From contig CP119314.1 of NCBI GenBank assembly GCA_029202385.1, positions 3,846,501 to 3,910,500 on the forward strand: a stretch of 64,000 bases of DNA. The letters run 5' to 3'. Source of the stretch: Candidatus Sphingomonas phytovorans (GTDB lineage: Bacteria; Pseudomonadota; Alphaproteobacteria; Sphingomonadales; Sphingomonadaceae). This document shows, one piece after another, positions 28,074 to 37,791 of the stretch. Each line of letters starts with the position of its first letter. Within the stretch, counting starts at the first letter, position 1. A program made the position numbers and the translations under genes. Under the pieces are notes generated by a model. That model did no database searches. It had not been told where the DNA came from and was given only the letters and a program-made list of their open reading frames with translations.

Positions 28074-29612
28074 CTATTTGCGCGCGAACCTGTCGCCACC
28101 CAGCTCCAGCGCGGTGATCTGTCCCGCCGACCCGAAGGTGAAGCCCACCGGGGTCTGGCCGAAAATGGTCGCCTGGCCGGGGCTGTTCCACAGCGCCTTG
28201 AACTTGTCCTTGTCCACATGATCGAGCACCGCCGACTCCACCGGACGCGCGAGCACCAGCTTGCCGTCGGCCACCGTGATCGCGATGTCCCCCAGCATGG
28301 CGCTCGAATAGGTGCCGACATAGCGATCGAGCGGCAGGGTGGGGGACGACACCGTTGCCGGCGTCGGGGGCGTCTTTTCGCGCGCGACCCGGGCCGCGTC
28401 GTCGCTTGCCTTTTTCAGGACAGCACTGTGATCGGTCACCGGACCGCCCAGAAAAGCGTCGAGCACGCGCATCTCGACGGCGGTGGGCAGCATCGTCCGC
28501 AAGCCATTGGTCAGCACGACCACGCCGAGCTTCCTGTCGGGTATCATCGCGACGACGCTCTGCATGCCGTCGATCGCGCCGGTATGCGCGACGACCTTCT
28601 GCCCGCGATATTCCTGGATGCCCCAGGCAAGGCCATATTCGCTGAACTTGAAGGTCGCGCTGGCCCCGCCGCGCGGCACGATCTGGCCGGTGTGCATCTC
28701 GGCCAGGGTGGCGGGGGCGATCAGCTGCCTGCCCTCGAACATGCCGCCGCCCAGTTGCAGGCGCACCCACTGCGCCATGTCGCGCGCGGTTGAATTGATC
28801 ACGCCGGCACCGCCGACATTGTCGATCATGCGATAGCCGATCGGCACCATCCTGCCATCGACCAGCACGTGCGGGGTCGCGACATTGGCCAGCCCCTTGA
28901 GATCGGTGATGCTGGTGTAGCTTCGGCGCATGCCGAGCGGTTCGAAGATCCGGCTGGCGATGAACCTGTCATAGCTGATGCCGGCGACGGAGGAGACGAC
29001 CTCACCCGCGACGATGAACATCTCGTTCTGATACTGGAACTGGTTGCGGAAACCGAGCGACTCGGTCTGGAACCGCATCCGCCGGATGATCTCCTTGCGA
29101 TCGAAGCCGGAGCCGTACCAGAGGTTGCCATTGGTGACCACGCCGGTCCGGTGGGACAGCAGGTCGCGAACCGTGGCGTGGCGGGTGACATAGGGATCGT
29201 CCATCTCGAACGACGGCATGTAATCATGCACCGCACCGTCCCAGGCGATCTTCTTTTCGTCGACCAGCATGCCGAGCGCCGCCGCGGTGAATGCCTTGGT
29301 CGTCGAGCCGATCGCGAAGACCGTGTCGGCATCGACCGTTCCGGGCTTTCCTTCCTCACGGACACCGAAGCCCCTGGAATAGACGATCTTGTCGTCCTTC
29401 ACGATCACCACGGACATGCCGGGCACCTGCCAGGTCTGTCGGGCGGTCTCGATATAGGCATCGAGCCCCGCGAGCGCGGCCGGGGTTGCAGGGGCAGCGG
29501 ATGCTGCGGGTGCCGGGGCTGCAGTCTGCGCCAGGGCCGGGATCGCGGGCGCGATCAGGGCCAATGCCGTTGCGGACAGAACGACATGCTTCATTCGCGC
29601 GATCGAGATCAT
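28074..29612 (-). CDS. Exported serine hydrolase of the beta-lactamase / D-alanyl-D-alanine carboxypeptidase class C family
   Basis: This 512-residue secreted enzyme has a signal peptide ending in ALA-QTA. The beta-lactamase fold carries the SxxK motif STTK (Ser103-Lys106), the YxN motif YQN (194-196) and the third-box equivalent HTGAIDG near residue 335. A C-terminal all-beta domain of about 100 residues (PLDRYVGTYSS) resembles DUF3471. Family members hydrolyse D-amino peptides, esters or, rarely, beta-lactams. Nothing here argues for a dedicated resistance enzyme: no AmpR-like regulator is adjacent. An internal ATG at 29594 is an equally good start. Confidence 0.85.
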   Translation of the reverse strand: MISIARMKHVVLSATALALIAPAIPALAQTAAPAPAASAAPATPAALAGLDAYIETARQTWQVPGMSVVIVKDDKIVYSRGFGVREEGKPGTVDADTVFAIGSTTKAFTAAALGMLVDEKKIAWDGAVHDYMPSFEMDDPYVTRHATVRDLLSHRTGVVTNGNLWYGSGFDRKEIIRRMRFQTESLGFRNQFQYQNEMFIVAGEVVSSVAGISYDRFIASRIFEPLGMRRSYTSITDLKGLANVATPHVLVDGRMVPIGYRMIDNVGGAGVINSTARDMAQWVRLQLGGGMFEGRQLIAPATLAEMHTGQIVPRGGASATFKFSEYGLAWGIQEYRGQKVVAHTGAIDGMQSVVAMIPDRKLGVVVLTNGLRTMLPTAVEMRVLDAFLGGPVTDHSAVLKKASDDAARVAREKTPPTPATVSSPTLPLDRYVGTYSSAMLGDIAITVADGKLVLARPVESAVLDHVDKDKFKALWNSPGQATIFGQTPVGFTFGSAGQITALELGGDRFARK

Positions 29613-29879
29613 GATGTGCCCTCTCTTTTATGACGCGTATCATTGATGAAACCACGCCTATTTGCAACCCAATGAAGACGCATTTATCCTGATCAGGTTT
29701 TTATTTCGATTTCAGATAATATGAGCCACGAGCTGGCAAATGGCTCGAAAGGCTTGCCCCGGACGGAAAGGGATTGGCCCATCGGATATGGCCTACGTAT
29801 GCGCCCCATGTCCCGGCACACCCAATATTTACCAGTCACTCGGCATAGCTCGGTTCTTGACACCCGGGGGAACCGAGGA

Positions 29880-31553
29880 ATGACCGAAATGCTGGGCAGC
29901 AACGCTTTCGAAAGAGCAGCTCCCACAAGTGCCGGAATCTCCCCGCAGGACGCGGCGGGGGGCGGCATCGGCATCGTGCTCGAGATCGCCGGATCGAGCA
30001 GCCAGGTGATGCTGGACGCGCGCGCGCTCGACGCCGCCGCGCAGAACAGCGACCCGGTGGCGGCAAGCGCCGGGCAGGTCGGCAGCCAGATCAAGATGCG
30101 TGTCGGCAGCACCTGGCTGATCGCCAATATCCGTTCACTGAAGCTCATGGACGGATCAACCGACCGGATCGCCGCGCAGGTCGATTTCCTCGGCGAGGGC
30201 GACGAGGAGAAGCTGACCGGCAAGCTCTACAAATTCCGTCGCGGCGTGACGCGCTACCCCACCCCGGGATGCCGCGTGTTCCCCGTGACGACCGCCGACC
30301 TGAAGCAGATCTACGCCGCGGACGACCGCGCCAATATCGAGATCGGCACCGTCTATCCGACCCGCGACATCCGCGCCGCGCTGTATGTCGATGCGATGCT
30401 GGGCAAGCATTTCGCGCTGCTGGGATCGACCGGCACCGGCAAGTCGACCGCCGCCGCGCTGATCCTTCACCGGATCTGCGAGCTCGCGCCGCAAGGCCAT
30501 ATCGTGATGGTCGATCCGCACGGCGAATATGGCGCCGCGTTCAAGGACAATGGCGCGACCTTCGACGTGTCCAACCTGCAGATGCCGTACTGGCTGATGA
30601 ATTTCGAGGAGCATTGCGAGGTGTTCGTCACCTCGAGCGGTTCGGAGCATCAGATCGACGCCGACATCCTGGCGAAATGCCTGCTGATGGCGCGCGGCAA
30701 GAGCAGGCTGGGGCAGGAAATCTCCAAGCTGACGGTCGACGCGCCGATCCCCTATCTGCTCAGCGACCTGACCAACCTGATCCAGCTCGAAATGGGCAAG
30801 ATGGACCGGGCCGGCGACACCGCGCCCTATCTTCGGCTCAAGACCAAGATCGAGGAGATCAAGGCCGATCCGCGCTACAGCTTCATGTTCTCCGGCATGC
30901 TGGTCGCCGACACGATGGCGGGTTTCATCGAGCGGATCTTCCGCCTGCCGGGCGACGGCAAGCCGATCTCGATCATCGACGTATCGGGCGTGCCGTCCGA
31001 AATCACCTCGGTCGTGGTCGCCGTGCTCAGCCGCATGGTGTTCGACTATGCGATCTGGTCACGCGGAGAGGCCCAGCGCCCCATCCTGCTCGTCTGCGAG
31101 GAAGCGCATCGCTACATCCCCAACGAACGCAATGCCGACGACAGCTCGGTCGGCCGGATCCTCAGCCGGATCGCCAAGGAGGGCCGCAAATATGGCGTGT
31201 CGCTCGGCCTGATCACGCAGCGGCCGTCGGATCTTGCCGAAGGCGTGCTGTCGCAGCTCGGCACGATCATCTCGATGCGCCTGAACAACGATCGCGACCA
31301 GGCATTCGTCCGCGCGGCCATGCCGGAAGGCGCGCGCGGCTTCCTCGATTCGATCCCGGCGCTGCGCAACCGCGAGTGCATCATCTGCGGCGAAGGCGTC
31401 GCCATCCCGATCCGCGTGTCGTTCGACGGGCTCGAGGAGAACAGGCGCCCCGCATCCGAGGACCCGCTCTTCTCCGAACTGTGGCGCGAAGTCGGCCAGG
31501 AAGACCTGATCATCGGGCGCACGCTCAAGCGCTGGCGATCCCAGGGACGCTGA
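29880..31553 (+). CDS. HerA-like (DUF87) hexameric ATPase
   Basis: This 557-residue protein begins with a HAS-barrel-like beta domain (about 20-140, IGIVLEIAGSSSQVML). A FtsK/HerA-type ATPase follows, with Walker A GSTGTGKST near residue 183, Walker B LLVCEEAHRYIP near residue 407, and a conserved LITQRPSDLAEGVLSQLGT segment. HerA pumps DNA and usually works with the nuclease NurA in archaea or with effector nucleases in bacterial defence. No nuclease, SIR2 or TIR gene is adjacent, so this is a solitary, probably housekeeping, bacterial HerA. ATG 29880 follows a GAGGA. An open upstream frame from 29721 is judged leader sequence. Confidence 0.88.
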   Translation: MTEMLGSNAFERAAPTSAGISPQDAAGGGIGIVLEIAGSSSQVMLDARALDAAAQNSDPVAASAGQVGSQIKMRVGSTWLIANIRSLKLMDGSTDRIAAQVDFLGEGDEEKLTGKLYKFRRGVTRYPTPGCRVFPVTTADLKQIYAADDRANIEIGTVYPTRDIRAALYVDAMLGKHFALLGSTGTGKSTAAALILHRICELAPQGHIVMVDPHGEYGAAFKDNGATFDVSNLQMPYWLMNFEEHCEVFVTSSGSEHQIDADILAKCLLMARGKSRLGQEISKLTVDAPIPYLLSDLTNLIQLEMGKMDRAGDTAPYLRLKTKIEEIKADPRYSFMFSGMLVADTMAGFIERIFRLPGDGKPISIIDVSGVPSEITSVVVAVLSRMVFDYAIWSRGEAQRPILLVCEEAHRYIPNERNADDSSVGRILSRIAKEGRKYGVSLGLITQRPSDLAEGVLSQLGTIISMRLNNDRDQAFVRAAMPEGARGFLDSIPALRNRECIICGEGVAIPIRVSFDGLEENRRPASEDPLFSELWREVGQEDLIIGRTLKRWRSQGR

Positions 31554-31566
31554 TCGCCGGGGCGCC

Positions 31567-32379
31567 TCAGGTCAGCCGCGGCAGCCACATCCCTATCGCG
31601 GCGCCGACGATCCCGATCCCCGTGCCAAGCGTCAGTACCGCCAGCCCGCCCGCCATCGCGTATCGACCGGTCGGCGTCCCGCGATCCTGCGCGCGCAGAT
31701 AGAGTTCGAGCACGGCGAGCGGCACGAGATAGCAGCCGAATGCCCAGAAACGCACGAACGGCCCGTCGAAATCCTTGCCGATGCCGACCGGGCCCTGGTT
31801 GAGCAGAATCCAGCACATCAGCCCGACCCGGAAGAACCATACCCCGCTGACCAGGATGAAGCTGCGCAACGCCCAGCGGCGATGCGCCGCGATCCGGCGC
31901 GCCAAGGCCAGGCGCCACGCGGTGACGGCGGCGACCAGGATGAGCACCCCGTTGATGCTGATCCCGACCCACATCGCCAGGCCGCCCGCGGTACCACGGG
32001 TCCAGACCATATAGAGTCCGGCAAGGCTGATCACGATCGCGGTGAGGATGTACAGCCGCCCGTTCCAGCGATGGAAGGGCAGGAACCGCGCGCGGATCCA
32101 CGGCACGAGCTGGAGCGGCCCGCCGATGGTGATGACCGCAGCCAGCAGCAGATGTGCCGCCAGCACGACATTGCCGACGGTACCGCCGGCGACATAGCCG
32201 CCGACCAGCACGTCGTTCCACTCGGCAAAGGCGCCCCGTGCCGCGGCCCCGCCGTAGAATGCCGCGATATAGATGACGAACAGCCATTGGCCGGCCAGCG
32301 CCGTCAGGAACCAGAACATGCCCGATGCCCGCAAGGCTCTGGCGGCGGTCGCGATCTGCATCGTCTTCGGTTCTTCCAT
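31567..32379 (-). CDS. DUF2306 family membrane protein
   Basis: This 270-residue protein has about seven hydrophobic segments. The DUF2306 pattern is seen in LVPWIRARFLPFHRWNGRLYI, where the conserved histidine may bind a cofactor, and in RIAAHRRWALRSFILVSGVWFFR. The histidine-rich, heme-like arrangement suggests a membrane redox protein, but no function is established. It converges on the HerA gene with 13 bases between them. It diverges from the AraC regulator across about 80 bases, so it is the likeliest target of that regulator. Confidence 0.8.
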   Translation of the reverse strand: MEEPKTMQIATAARALRASGMFWFLTALAGQWLFVIYIAAFYGGAAARGAFAEWNDVLVGGYVAGGTVGNVVLAAHLLLAAVITIGGPLQLVPWIRARFLPFHRWNGRLYILTAIVISLAGLYMVWTRGTAGGLAMWVGISINGVLILVAAVTAWRLALARRIAAHRRWALRSFILVSGVWFFRVGLMCWILLNQGPVGIGKDFDGPFVRFWAFGCYLVPLAVLELYLRAQDRGTPTGRYAMAGGLAVLTLGTGIGIVGAAIGMWLPRLT

Positions 32380-32462
32380 CCTCCGGGCTTTAGTCCGCGC
32401 CGGATTCCGGGCACATGACGCGAACGATCAAAAACATGGCTTTGCGTTGCAGGGGGAGAAGC

Positions 32463-33476
32463 GTGCCCGAACCGACCGTATCAGGGGGGTATGCCCATAA
32501 TCTGATGCAGTTCGCGGTGGCGAAGGGCGCCAGCGCGACGCTGCTTGCCGAACGATCCGGCATCGTGCCCGACGCGCTGGCCGACCCCGATAGTCGCGTG
32601 CCGATGGCCCGCTACGTCGCGCTGATGAAGGCGGCCAAGGAGCTGTGCGACGCGCCCGCCCTGGCGCTCGACCTGGGCGCCGAGAAGGATTTCAAGGAAA
32701 TCTCGGTCGTCGGACTGATCTGCTATGCCGCGCCGACCATGGGCGCAGCGCTGATGGAGCTGAACCGCTTCAGCCGCCTGACCGCCGAGGTCGATATCCC
32801 GGTGAGCGGCGGGCGGTTCCAGCTGACCCCGATCGACGGTGAATTGTGGCTGGTCGACATGCGCAGCGACCCGAACGCCTTTCCCGAAATGACCGAATCG
32901 ACCTGGTCGCGCTTCATTTCCGAGACCATGCGGCATTTCCCCGACGCAGCCTTTGCCAAGGCGGTGCATGTCACCCATGCGGCACCGGACCATGCCGCCG
33001 ACTATGAGCGCGTGCTGAAAGTGCCGGTGACGTTCGGCAGCGACAGGAACGCGATCATGATCGACCCATCCTGGCTGTCGATCGAGCTGCACCAGCCGAA
33101 CCTTTATGTCTTCGGGGTGCTCAGCGAACATGCCGAGCGCCTGCTGAAGAGCCTGGAGAAGGCGACGACGATGCGCGGCCGGGTGGAAAGCCTCGCCATC
33201 CCGCTGCTGCACACCGGCGACCTGACCATGGAGGATATCGCGCGGCAGATCGGCATGAGCCGGCAATCGCTCTATCGCCGCCTGAAGGAAGAGGATGTGC
33301 GCTTCGAAGCGCTGATCGACGATCTGCGCCGCCGGATGGCGCTGCATTATCTGAGCGGCAGGAAGGCGTCGGTGAACGAAACCGCCTATCTGGTCGGCTT
33401 CTCGGACCCGAGTTCCTTTTCAAGGGCGTTCAAGCGCTGGACCGGATCGAGCCCGCGCGGACGCAGAACCGGCTGA
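32463..33476 (+). CDS. AraC-family transcriptional regulator (arabinose-binding-domain type)
   Basis: This 337-residue regulator has an N-terminal ligand-binding domain (about residues 20-200, LAERSGIVPDALADPDSRVPM) of the AraC_binding_2/OruR type. The C-terminal double helix-turn-helix includes LTMEDIARQIGMSRQSLYRRLKEEDVRFEAL and VNETAYLVGFSDPSSFSRAFKRWTG. The GTG at 32463 is chosen because AGGGGGAG lies six bases before it, while the ATG at 32415 has no such site. The inducing ligand is unknown. The divergent DUF2306 gene is the natural candidate target. Confidence 0.9.
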   Translation: MPEPTVSGGYAHNLMQFAVAKGASATLLAERSGIVPDALADPDSRVPMARYVALMKAAKELCDAPALALDLGAEKDFKEISVVGLICYAAPTMGAALMELNRFSRLTAEVDIPVSGGRFQLTPIDGELWLVDMRSDPNAFPEMTESTWSRFISETMRHFPDAAFAKAVHVTHAAPDHAADYERVLKVPVTFGSDRNAIMIDPSWLSIELHQPNLYVFGVLSEHAERLLKSLEKATTMRGRVESLAIPLLHTGDLTMEDIARQIGMSRQSLYRRLKEEDVRFEALIDDLRRRMALHYLSGRKASVNETAYLVGFSDPSSFSRAFKRWTGSSPRGRRTG

Positions 33477-33508
33477 CCGCGGCGGCGGAAACCTGGCCCG
33501 ACCGCCGA

Positions 33509-35056
33509 TCAGTGCGCGCCGGGCTTCACCGCCATCAGGCCGGCATAGCGCGCCTTGAACGCGCGCAATGCCTCGCCGGTGAGCTGGGCCATGCTTGAGA
33601 AGGACATCGAGCGCGGATTGACCGCGACGCCGTTCTTCCACACCTCCCAATGAAGGTGCGGGCCGGTCGACAGGCCGGTCGAGCCGACATAGCCGATGAC
33701 CTGGCCGGCCGAGACGCGCGTACCGGTATGCACCGCGATTCGGCTCATATGGCCATAGCCGGTACCGATACCGCCGCCATGCGCGAGCTTCACGAAATTG
33801 CCATAGCCGGCGTTGCGCCCGGCAAAGGCGACGACGCCACCCATCGCGGCATGGATCGGCGAACCATAGGGCGCACCGATATCGAGCCCCTTGTGCATCC
33901 GGGTGAAGCCGAGCAGCGGGTGACGGCGCAAGCCGAAAGTCGAGGTGATATGGCCGGCGACGGGCATGCCCATCGTCCCGTGCCGTTCATACTGGCCCGA
34001 CGCCTCATACCATTGGCCGTCATTCCATTTGAGGAGCTGGGTCTTCTTGCGGCCCTGGTCGAGGCCAGCGAACATCAGGTTGCCGATCTGGACTTCGCCG
34101 GTCGCGGCGCGAGCCTGTTCGACGATGATGTCAAAGGTGTCGCCGGCACCGACGTCGCGGCCGACCGACAGGCGCGTCGCCATTGCCTTGATGTAGGATT
34201 CGACGATCTTGGCGGGAACGCCTGCAGCCCTGGCCGAGCGGTAGAGGCTTCGGCCGGCCAGGCCCTGGAAGCGGGCGGGCGTATGATCGATCACGATCGG
34301 ATGGCGCGCCAGGGCGAGCGCGCCGTTCACGCGCGACACGCTGAGGTTGAGATCGAAGCGCGCGCGGAAGGACAGGAGATCGAGCGGACGGGCGACATTG
34401 CGGTTCGGGCGTCGCCCGAGCGTCATGTCGATCGGCGTGCCGGGCTTGATATCGCCAAGGCCGACCGCGCCCGAGACGAGCCGGGCGGTGGCGGTGGCGT
34501 CACCTTCCGAAACACCCGCGCGCTGCAGGACGCGGGTGAAGCTGTCGCCATTGCCGAACAGGGTGGTGATATCGACGATCGGGCGTTCGGGCGTCTGGCT
34601 GAGCGGCGCGACAAGGTCATTCGCCGCCATATGGCGCCCGGTATCGGCACCCCAGGCAAGCGGCGCGATCGACTGGGCGCGCGCCTCGTCCCAGGCATCG
34701 CCGTCGAGCGCGGCCGGCGCGGCGCCGATGATCTTCGTGTCGAAGCCCGGGGCGAGCATCCAGCCGGCGGTGCAGAGCGCGGCGCAGGTCGCGGCACCCC
34801 GCCACCAGTCGAGCGAGCCGATCTGCGATCCGAGATCGGGTGCCCAGTCGATACGGGCGATCGCGTCGCGCAGCCGCTCGAGCGTGCTCGGCTCCGCCAT
34901 CGGCACGATGGCCCGGCCGAACGACAGGGTAGCGGTACCCCCCGCCTGATCTGAGCCATGATCGCTGCGCAAGAACAAAGGCTGTCCGCCCCCAGATCGC
35001 GGCGCCGTCTGAAAAAAAGAACCCCCCGGCGCGAGGTCGTATGACTGTGGCGACAT
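33509..35056 (-). CDS. M23-family (LytM-like) cell-wall metallopeptidase
   Basis: This 515-residue envelope protein has a hydrophobic segment near 88-107, a long periplasmic region containing two OapA/LysM-like modules (GNGDSFTRVLQRAGVSEGDA near 165), and a C-terminal M23 domain. Zinc ligands are in GFTRMHKGLDIGAPYG (HxxxD) and in the HLHWEV motif near residue 462. Such enzymes cut glycine-containing or meso-DAP cross-bridges, or act as inactive activators of amidases; the intact ligands favour activity. The ATG at 35056 is the first of the frame, but the N-terminal 50 residues look poorly conserved, so MAEPSTLERLRDAI (about 34900) is a real alternative start. Confidence 0.86.
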   Translation of the reverse strand: MSPQSYDLAPGGSFFQTAPRSGGGQPLFLRSDHGSDQAGGTATLSFGRAIVPMAEPSTLERLRDAIARIDWAPDLGSQIGSLDWWRGAATCAALCTAGWMLAPGFDTKIIGAAPAALDGDAWDEARAQSIAPLAWGADTGRHMAANDLVAPLSQTPERPIVDITTLFGNGDSFTRVLQRAGVSEGDATATARLVSGAVGLGDIKPGTPIDMTLGRRPNRNVARPLDLLSFRARFDLNLSVSRVNGALALARHPIVIDHTPARFQGLAGRSLYRSARAAGVPAKIVESYIKAMATRLSVGRDVGAGDTFDIIVEQARAATGEVQIGNLMFAGLDQGRKKTQLLKWNDGQWYEASGQYERHGTMGMPVAGHITSTFGLRRHPLLGFTRMHKGLDIGAPYGSPIHAAMGGVVAFAGRNAGYGNFVKLAHGGGIGTGYGHMSRIAVHTGTRVSAGQVIGYVGSTGLSTGPHLHWEVWKNGVAVNPRSMSFSSMAQLTGEALRAFKARYAGLMAVKPGAH

Positions 35057-35204
35057 TCTCCTAAAGTCAAATTAAGGAATGTCCCGGGGCGGGGCCCGCG
35101 CGGCGAAGCGTGGCGGCCCTGCGACAAGGGGTTATCAACCGAATCCGCCAGCTATTCGATATGGTTAGCGTTGTTTTTGACGCTGGCAGGTTGCGCAGGG
35201 GCGA

Positions 35205-37745
35205 TTGGCACGCGATGTTGCCTTCACGATGAGTCGCGACACCGAACGTCCGGTCACCGCTGTGCTGGGCCCGACCAATACCGGCAAGACCCATTTGGCG
35301 GTCGAACGGCTGTGCGGCCATTCGAGCGGCATGATCGGCTTTCCGCTGCGCCTGCTGGCGCGCGAGGTCTATGACCGGGTGGTCAGGATCAAGGGCGCGA
35401 ACCAGGTCGCGCTGATCACCGGCGAGGAGAAGATCGTCCCGAAGGACGCGCGCTGGTTCCTATGTACCGCTGAATCGATGCCACTGGATCGCGACCTGGC
35501 CTTTGTCGGGATCGACGAGGCGCAACTCGGCGCCGATCCCGAGCGCGGCCATGTCTTCACTGACCGGATCCTCCGCGCGCGGGGCCGTGAGGAGACGATG
35601 ATCCTCGGATCGGAAGCGCTCCGGCCGATGCTCAAGGCGCTGGTGCCGGGGATCGACATCCTCAACCGGCCGCGTTTCTCGACGCTCAGCTATGCCGGCG
35701 CGCGAAAGATCTCCCGGCTGCCCAAGCGCTCCGCCATCGTCGCCTTCTCGGCCGAGGAGGTCTATGCCGTGGCCGAGATGCTGCGGCGCCTGCGCGGCGG
35801 CGCCGCAGTGGTGATGGGCGCGCTGTCCCCGCGCACGCGCAACGCCCAGGTCGCGATGTTCCAGGCCGGCGAGGTCGACTATCTGGTCGCGACCGACGCG
35901 ATCGGCATGGGCCTCAACATGGATGTGGCGCATGTCGCCTTCGCCAGTCTCGACAAGTTCGACGGCCATCGCCAGCGCCGGCTGACCGTGGCGGAGATGG
36001 CGCAGATCGCCGGCCGCGCGGGACGGCACCAGCGCGACGGGACGTTCGGCGCGCTGGTCGAGGAAGGGCCGGGCGCCTTTACGCCGGAGGAAGTGCTGGC
36101 GATCGAGGAGCATCGCTTCCCGGGGCTCGACTTCCTCTACTGGCGCGACGGCGACCCCGACATGGCGAGCATCGACGCGCTCGTCGCCAGCCTGGAGGCT
36201 CGGCCTGCCGAGCGGGTGCTGCGCGCAGCGCCGCAGGCGACCGACCTCGCCGTGCTCAAGCGGCTGGCCGAGGAGGACTGGGTGCGCGACCGTGTGCGCT
36301 CCCCGGCGATGGTCAGGCGGCTATGGGCGGCGGCGGGACTGCCCGATTTCCGCAAGCTCGGCGTCGATCCGCATGCCCGCTTCGCCGGACGGGTGTTCGG
36401 GCATCTCAGCGAGGGACATGGCCATATCCCGCACACCTGGTTCGCGGAGGAGATCGCGCAGCTCGACAATGTCGCGGGCGATGTCGAGACGCTGGCCGGG
36501 CGGATCGCGGCGGCGCGGAGCTGGGCGTATATCGCCAACCGGCCCGACTGGCTGGCCGACCCCGTCCATTGGGCCGGCCGGGCGGCAGCGGTCGAGGAAC
36601 GGCTGTCCGACGCGCTGCACCTCAGCCTGACCCAGCGGTTCGTCGACAAGCGGACGACGATGCTGCTGCGCCAGATCGGCGCCGACAAGGGCGCCCTGCC
36701 GGTGACGATCGGGCCCGAAGGCGAGGTGATGGTCGAGGAGCATGCGATCGGGCGGCTCGACGGCTTCCGCTTCACCGTCGCCGCCGACGCGCGGCATGCC
36801 GACAAGAGGCTGCTGCTCGCCGCGGCCGAACGCCGCCTGGGCGACGAGCGGGCGCGGCGGGGCGAAGCGCTGGCTGCCGCCGCCGATACGGCGCTGGCGA
36901 TCGACGACAATGGACCGCCGGCAATTCTGTGGAACGGGCTGAAAGTCGCCGGACTGGCGACCGGACCGTCACTCGCCCGGCCGCGCCTGACGCTGGACCG
37001 TGCGCTCGACTGCCTCGAACGCGGGTTGCAGGCCAGGGTGCGGGCCCGGCTTGAGGACTGGATAGCCGGCCAGATAGAGCGGCGCCTGCCCGGGCTGGTC
37101 GCGCTCGATACAGCGCAGCGCGATCCTTCGGCGACGCCGCCGCTCCGCGCCGTGGCCGCCGCCCTGGTCGGGGCGGGCGGGATCGTCGCGCGGGGCGGGA
37201 TCGACGCCGCGGTGGATTCGCTCGACGCGGTGGCCCGCAAGAGGCTGCGCGCGGTCGGCGTGACGATCGGGGCGCTCGACCTGTTCGACCAGCGGCTGCT
37301 CAAGCCCGGCCCGGCGCGATGGCGGCGGATGCTGATCGCGGCGCAGGCGGCACGCGCACCGGGGGCAGCACCGCCCGATGGCGCGACGGTGCTCGCCCGC
37401 GGCGCCCCGGGCGCGACGCTCGCCGACGGCTTTCGCCCACTCGGCAACCAGGCGGTACGGGTCGATCTGGCCGAGCGGATCGCCCGGGCCGCGCATGAGG
37501 CGCGCGCCGGGCGGAAGCCCTTCGCCCCCGACCCTGCGCTCGCCACCTCGATCGGCGTGACGCCCGAAACGCTCGCGCGGCTGATGGCGGCGCTTGGTTT
37601 CCGCATGGCCCCGGCACGGGAAGAACCGGTACAGGCAGGGGCGCCGCGCTGGGTATGGCGGGGACTCACCCGTGCCAAGGTGGCGCCGCCGCCACGCGAC
37701 AATGCCTTTGCGGCGCTGGCGGGGCTTCGCTCGACGCATGGCTAG
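35205..37745 (+). CDS. SUV3-like DEAD/DEAH-box RNA/DNA helicase
   Basis: This protein of about 846 residues is a superfamily 2 helicase of the mitochondrial SUV3 type, common in alphaproteobacteria. Walker A is GPTNTGKTH near residue 22, the Walker B box is DEAQ in FVGIDEAQLGAD, and motif VI is AQIAGRAGRHQRDGTFG. A long, variable C-terminal half rich in Ala and Arg follows. SUV3 works in RNA turnover with an exoribonuclease. The bacterial function is inferred. A TTG at 35205 with AGGG upstream is used; ATG 35229 (MSRDTERPVTAV) is an alternative that keeps the entire catalytic core. Confidence 0.87.
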   Translation: MARDVAFTMSRDTERPVTAVLGPTNTGKTHLAVERLCGHSSGMIGFPLRLLAREVYDRVVRIKGANQVALITGEEKIVPKDARWFLCTAESMPLDRDLAFVGIDEAQLGADPERGHVFTDRILRARGREETMILGSEALRPMLKALVPGIDILNRPRFSTLSYAGARKISRLPKRSAIVAFSAEEVYAVAEMLRRLRGGAAVVMGALSPRTRNAQVAMFQAGEVDYLVATDAIGMGLNMDVAHVAFASLDKFDGHRQRRLTVAEMAQIAGRAGRHQRDGTFGALVEEGPGAFTPEEVLAIEEHRFPGLDFLYWRDGDPDMASIDALVASLEARPAERVLRAAPQATDLAVLKRLAEEDWVRDRVRSPAMVRRLWAAAGLPDFRKLGVDPHARFAGRVFGHLSEGHGHIPHTWFAEEIAQLDNVAGDVETLAGRIAAARSWAYIANRPDWLADPVHWAGRAAAVEERLSDALHLSLTQRFVDKRTTMLLRQIGADKGALPVTIGPEGEVMVEEHAIGRLDGFRFTVAADARHADKRLLLAAAERRLGDERARRGEALAAAADTALAIDDNGPPAILWNGLKVAGLATGPSLARPRLTLDRALDCLERGLQARVRARLEDWIAGQIERRLPGLVALDTAQRDPSATPPLRAVAAALVGAGGIVARGGIDAAVDSLDAVARKRLRAVGVTIGALDLFDQRLLKPGPARWRRMLIAAQAARAPGAAPPDGATVLARGAPGATLADGFRPLGNQAVRVDLAERIARAAHEARAGRKPFAPDPALATSIGVTPETLARLMAALGFRMAPAREEPVQAGAPRWVWRGLTRAKVAPPPRDNAFAALAGLRSTHG

Positions 37746-37791
37746 TATCGGGGCTAGCGTCGGGACTAGCATCGGGGCTGGCGGCCAGACG

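Noticed and set aside
29880-31553. HerA-like gene as part of an anti-phage defence island
   Set aside because: No nuclease, SIR2, TIR, methylase or toxin gene lies nearby; neighbours look like ordinary chromosomal genes.
36137-37702. Reverse open frame (about 521 codons) opposite the SUV3-like helicase
   Set aside because: Serine- and arginine-rich shadow of the helicase in GC-rich DNA; no recognisable motif.
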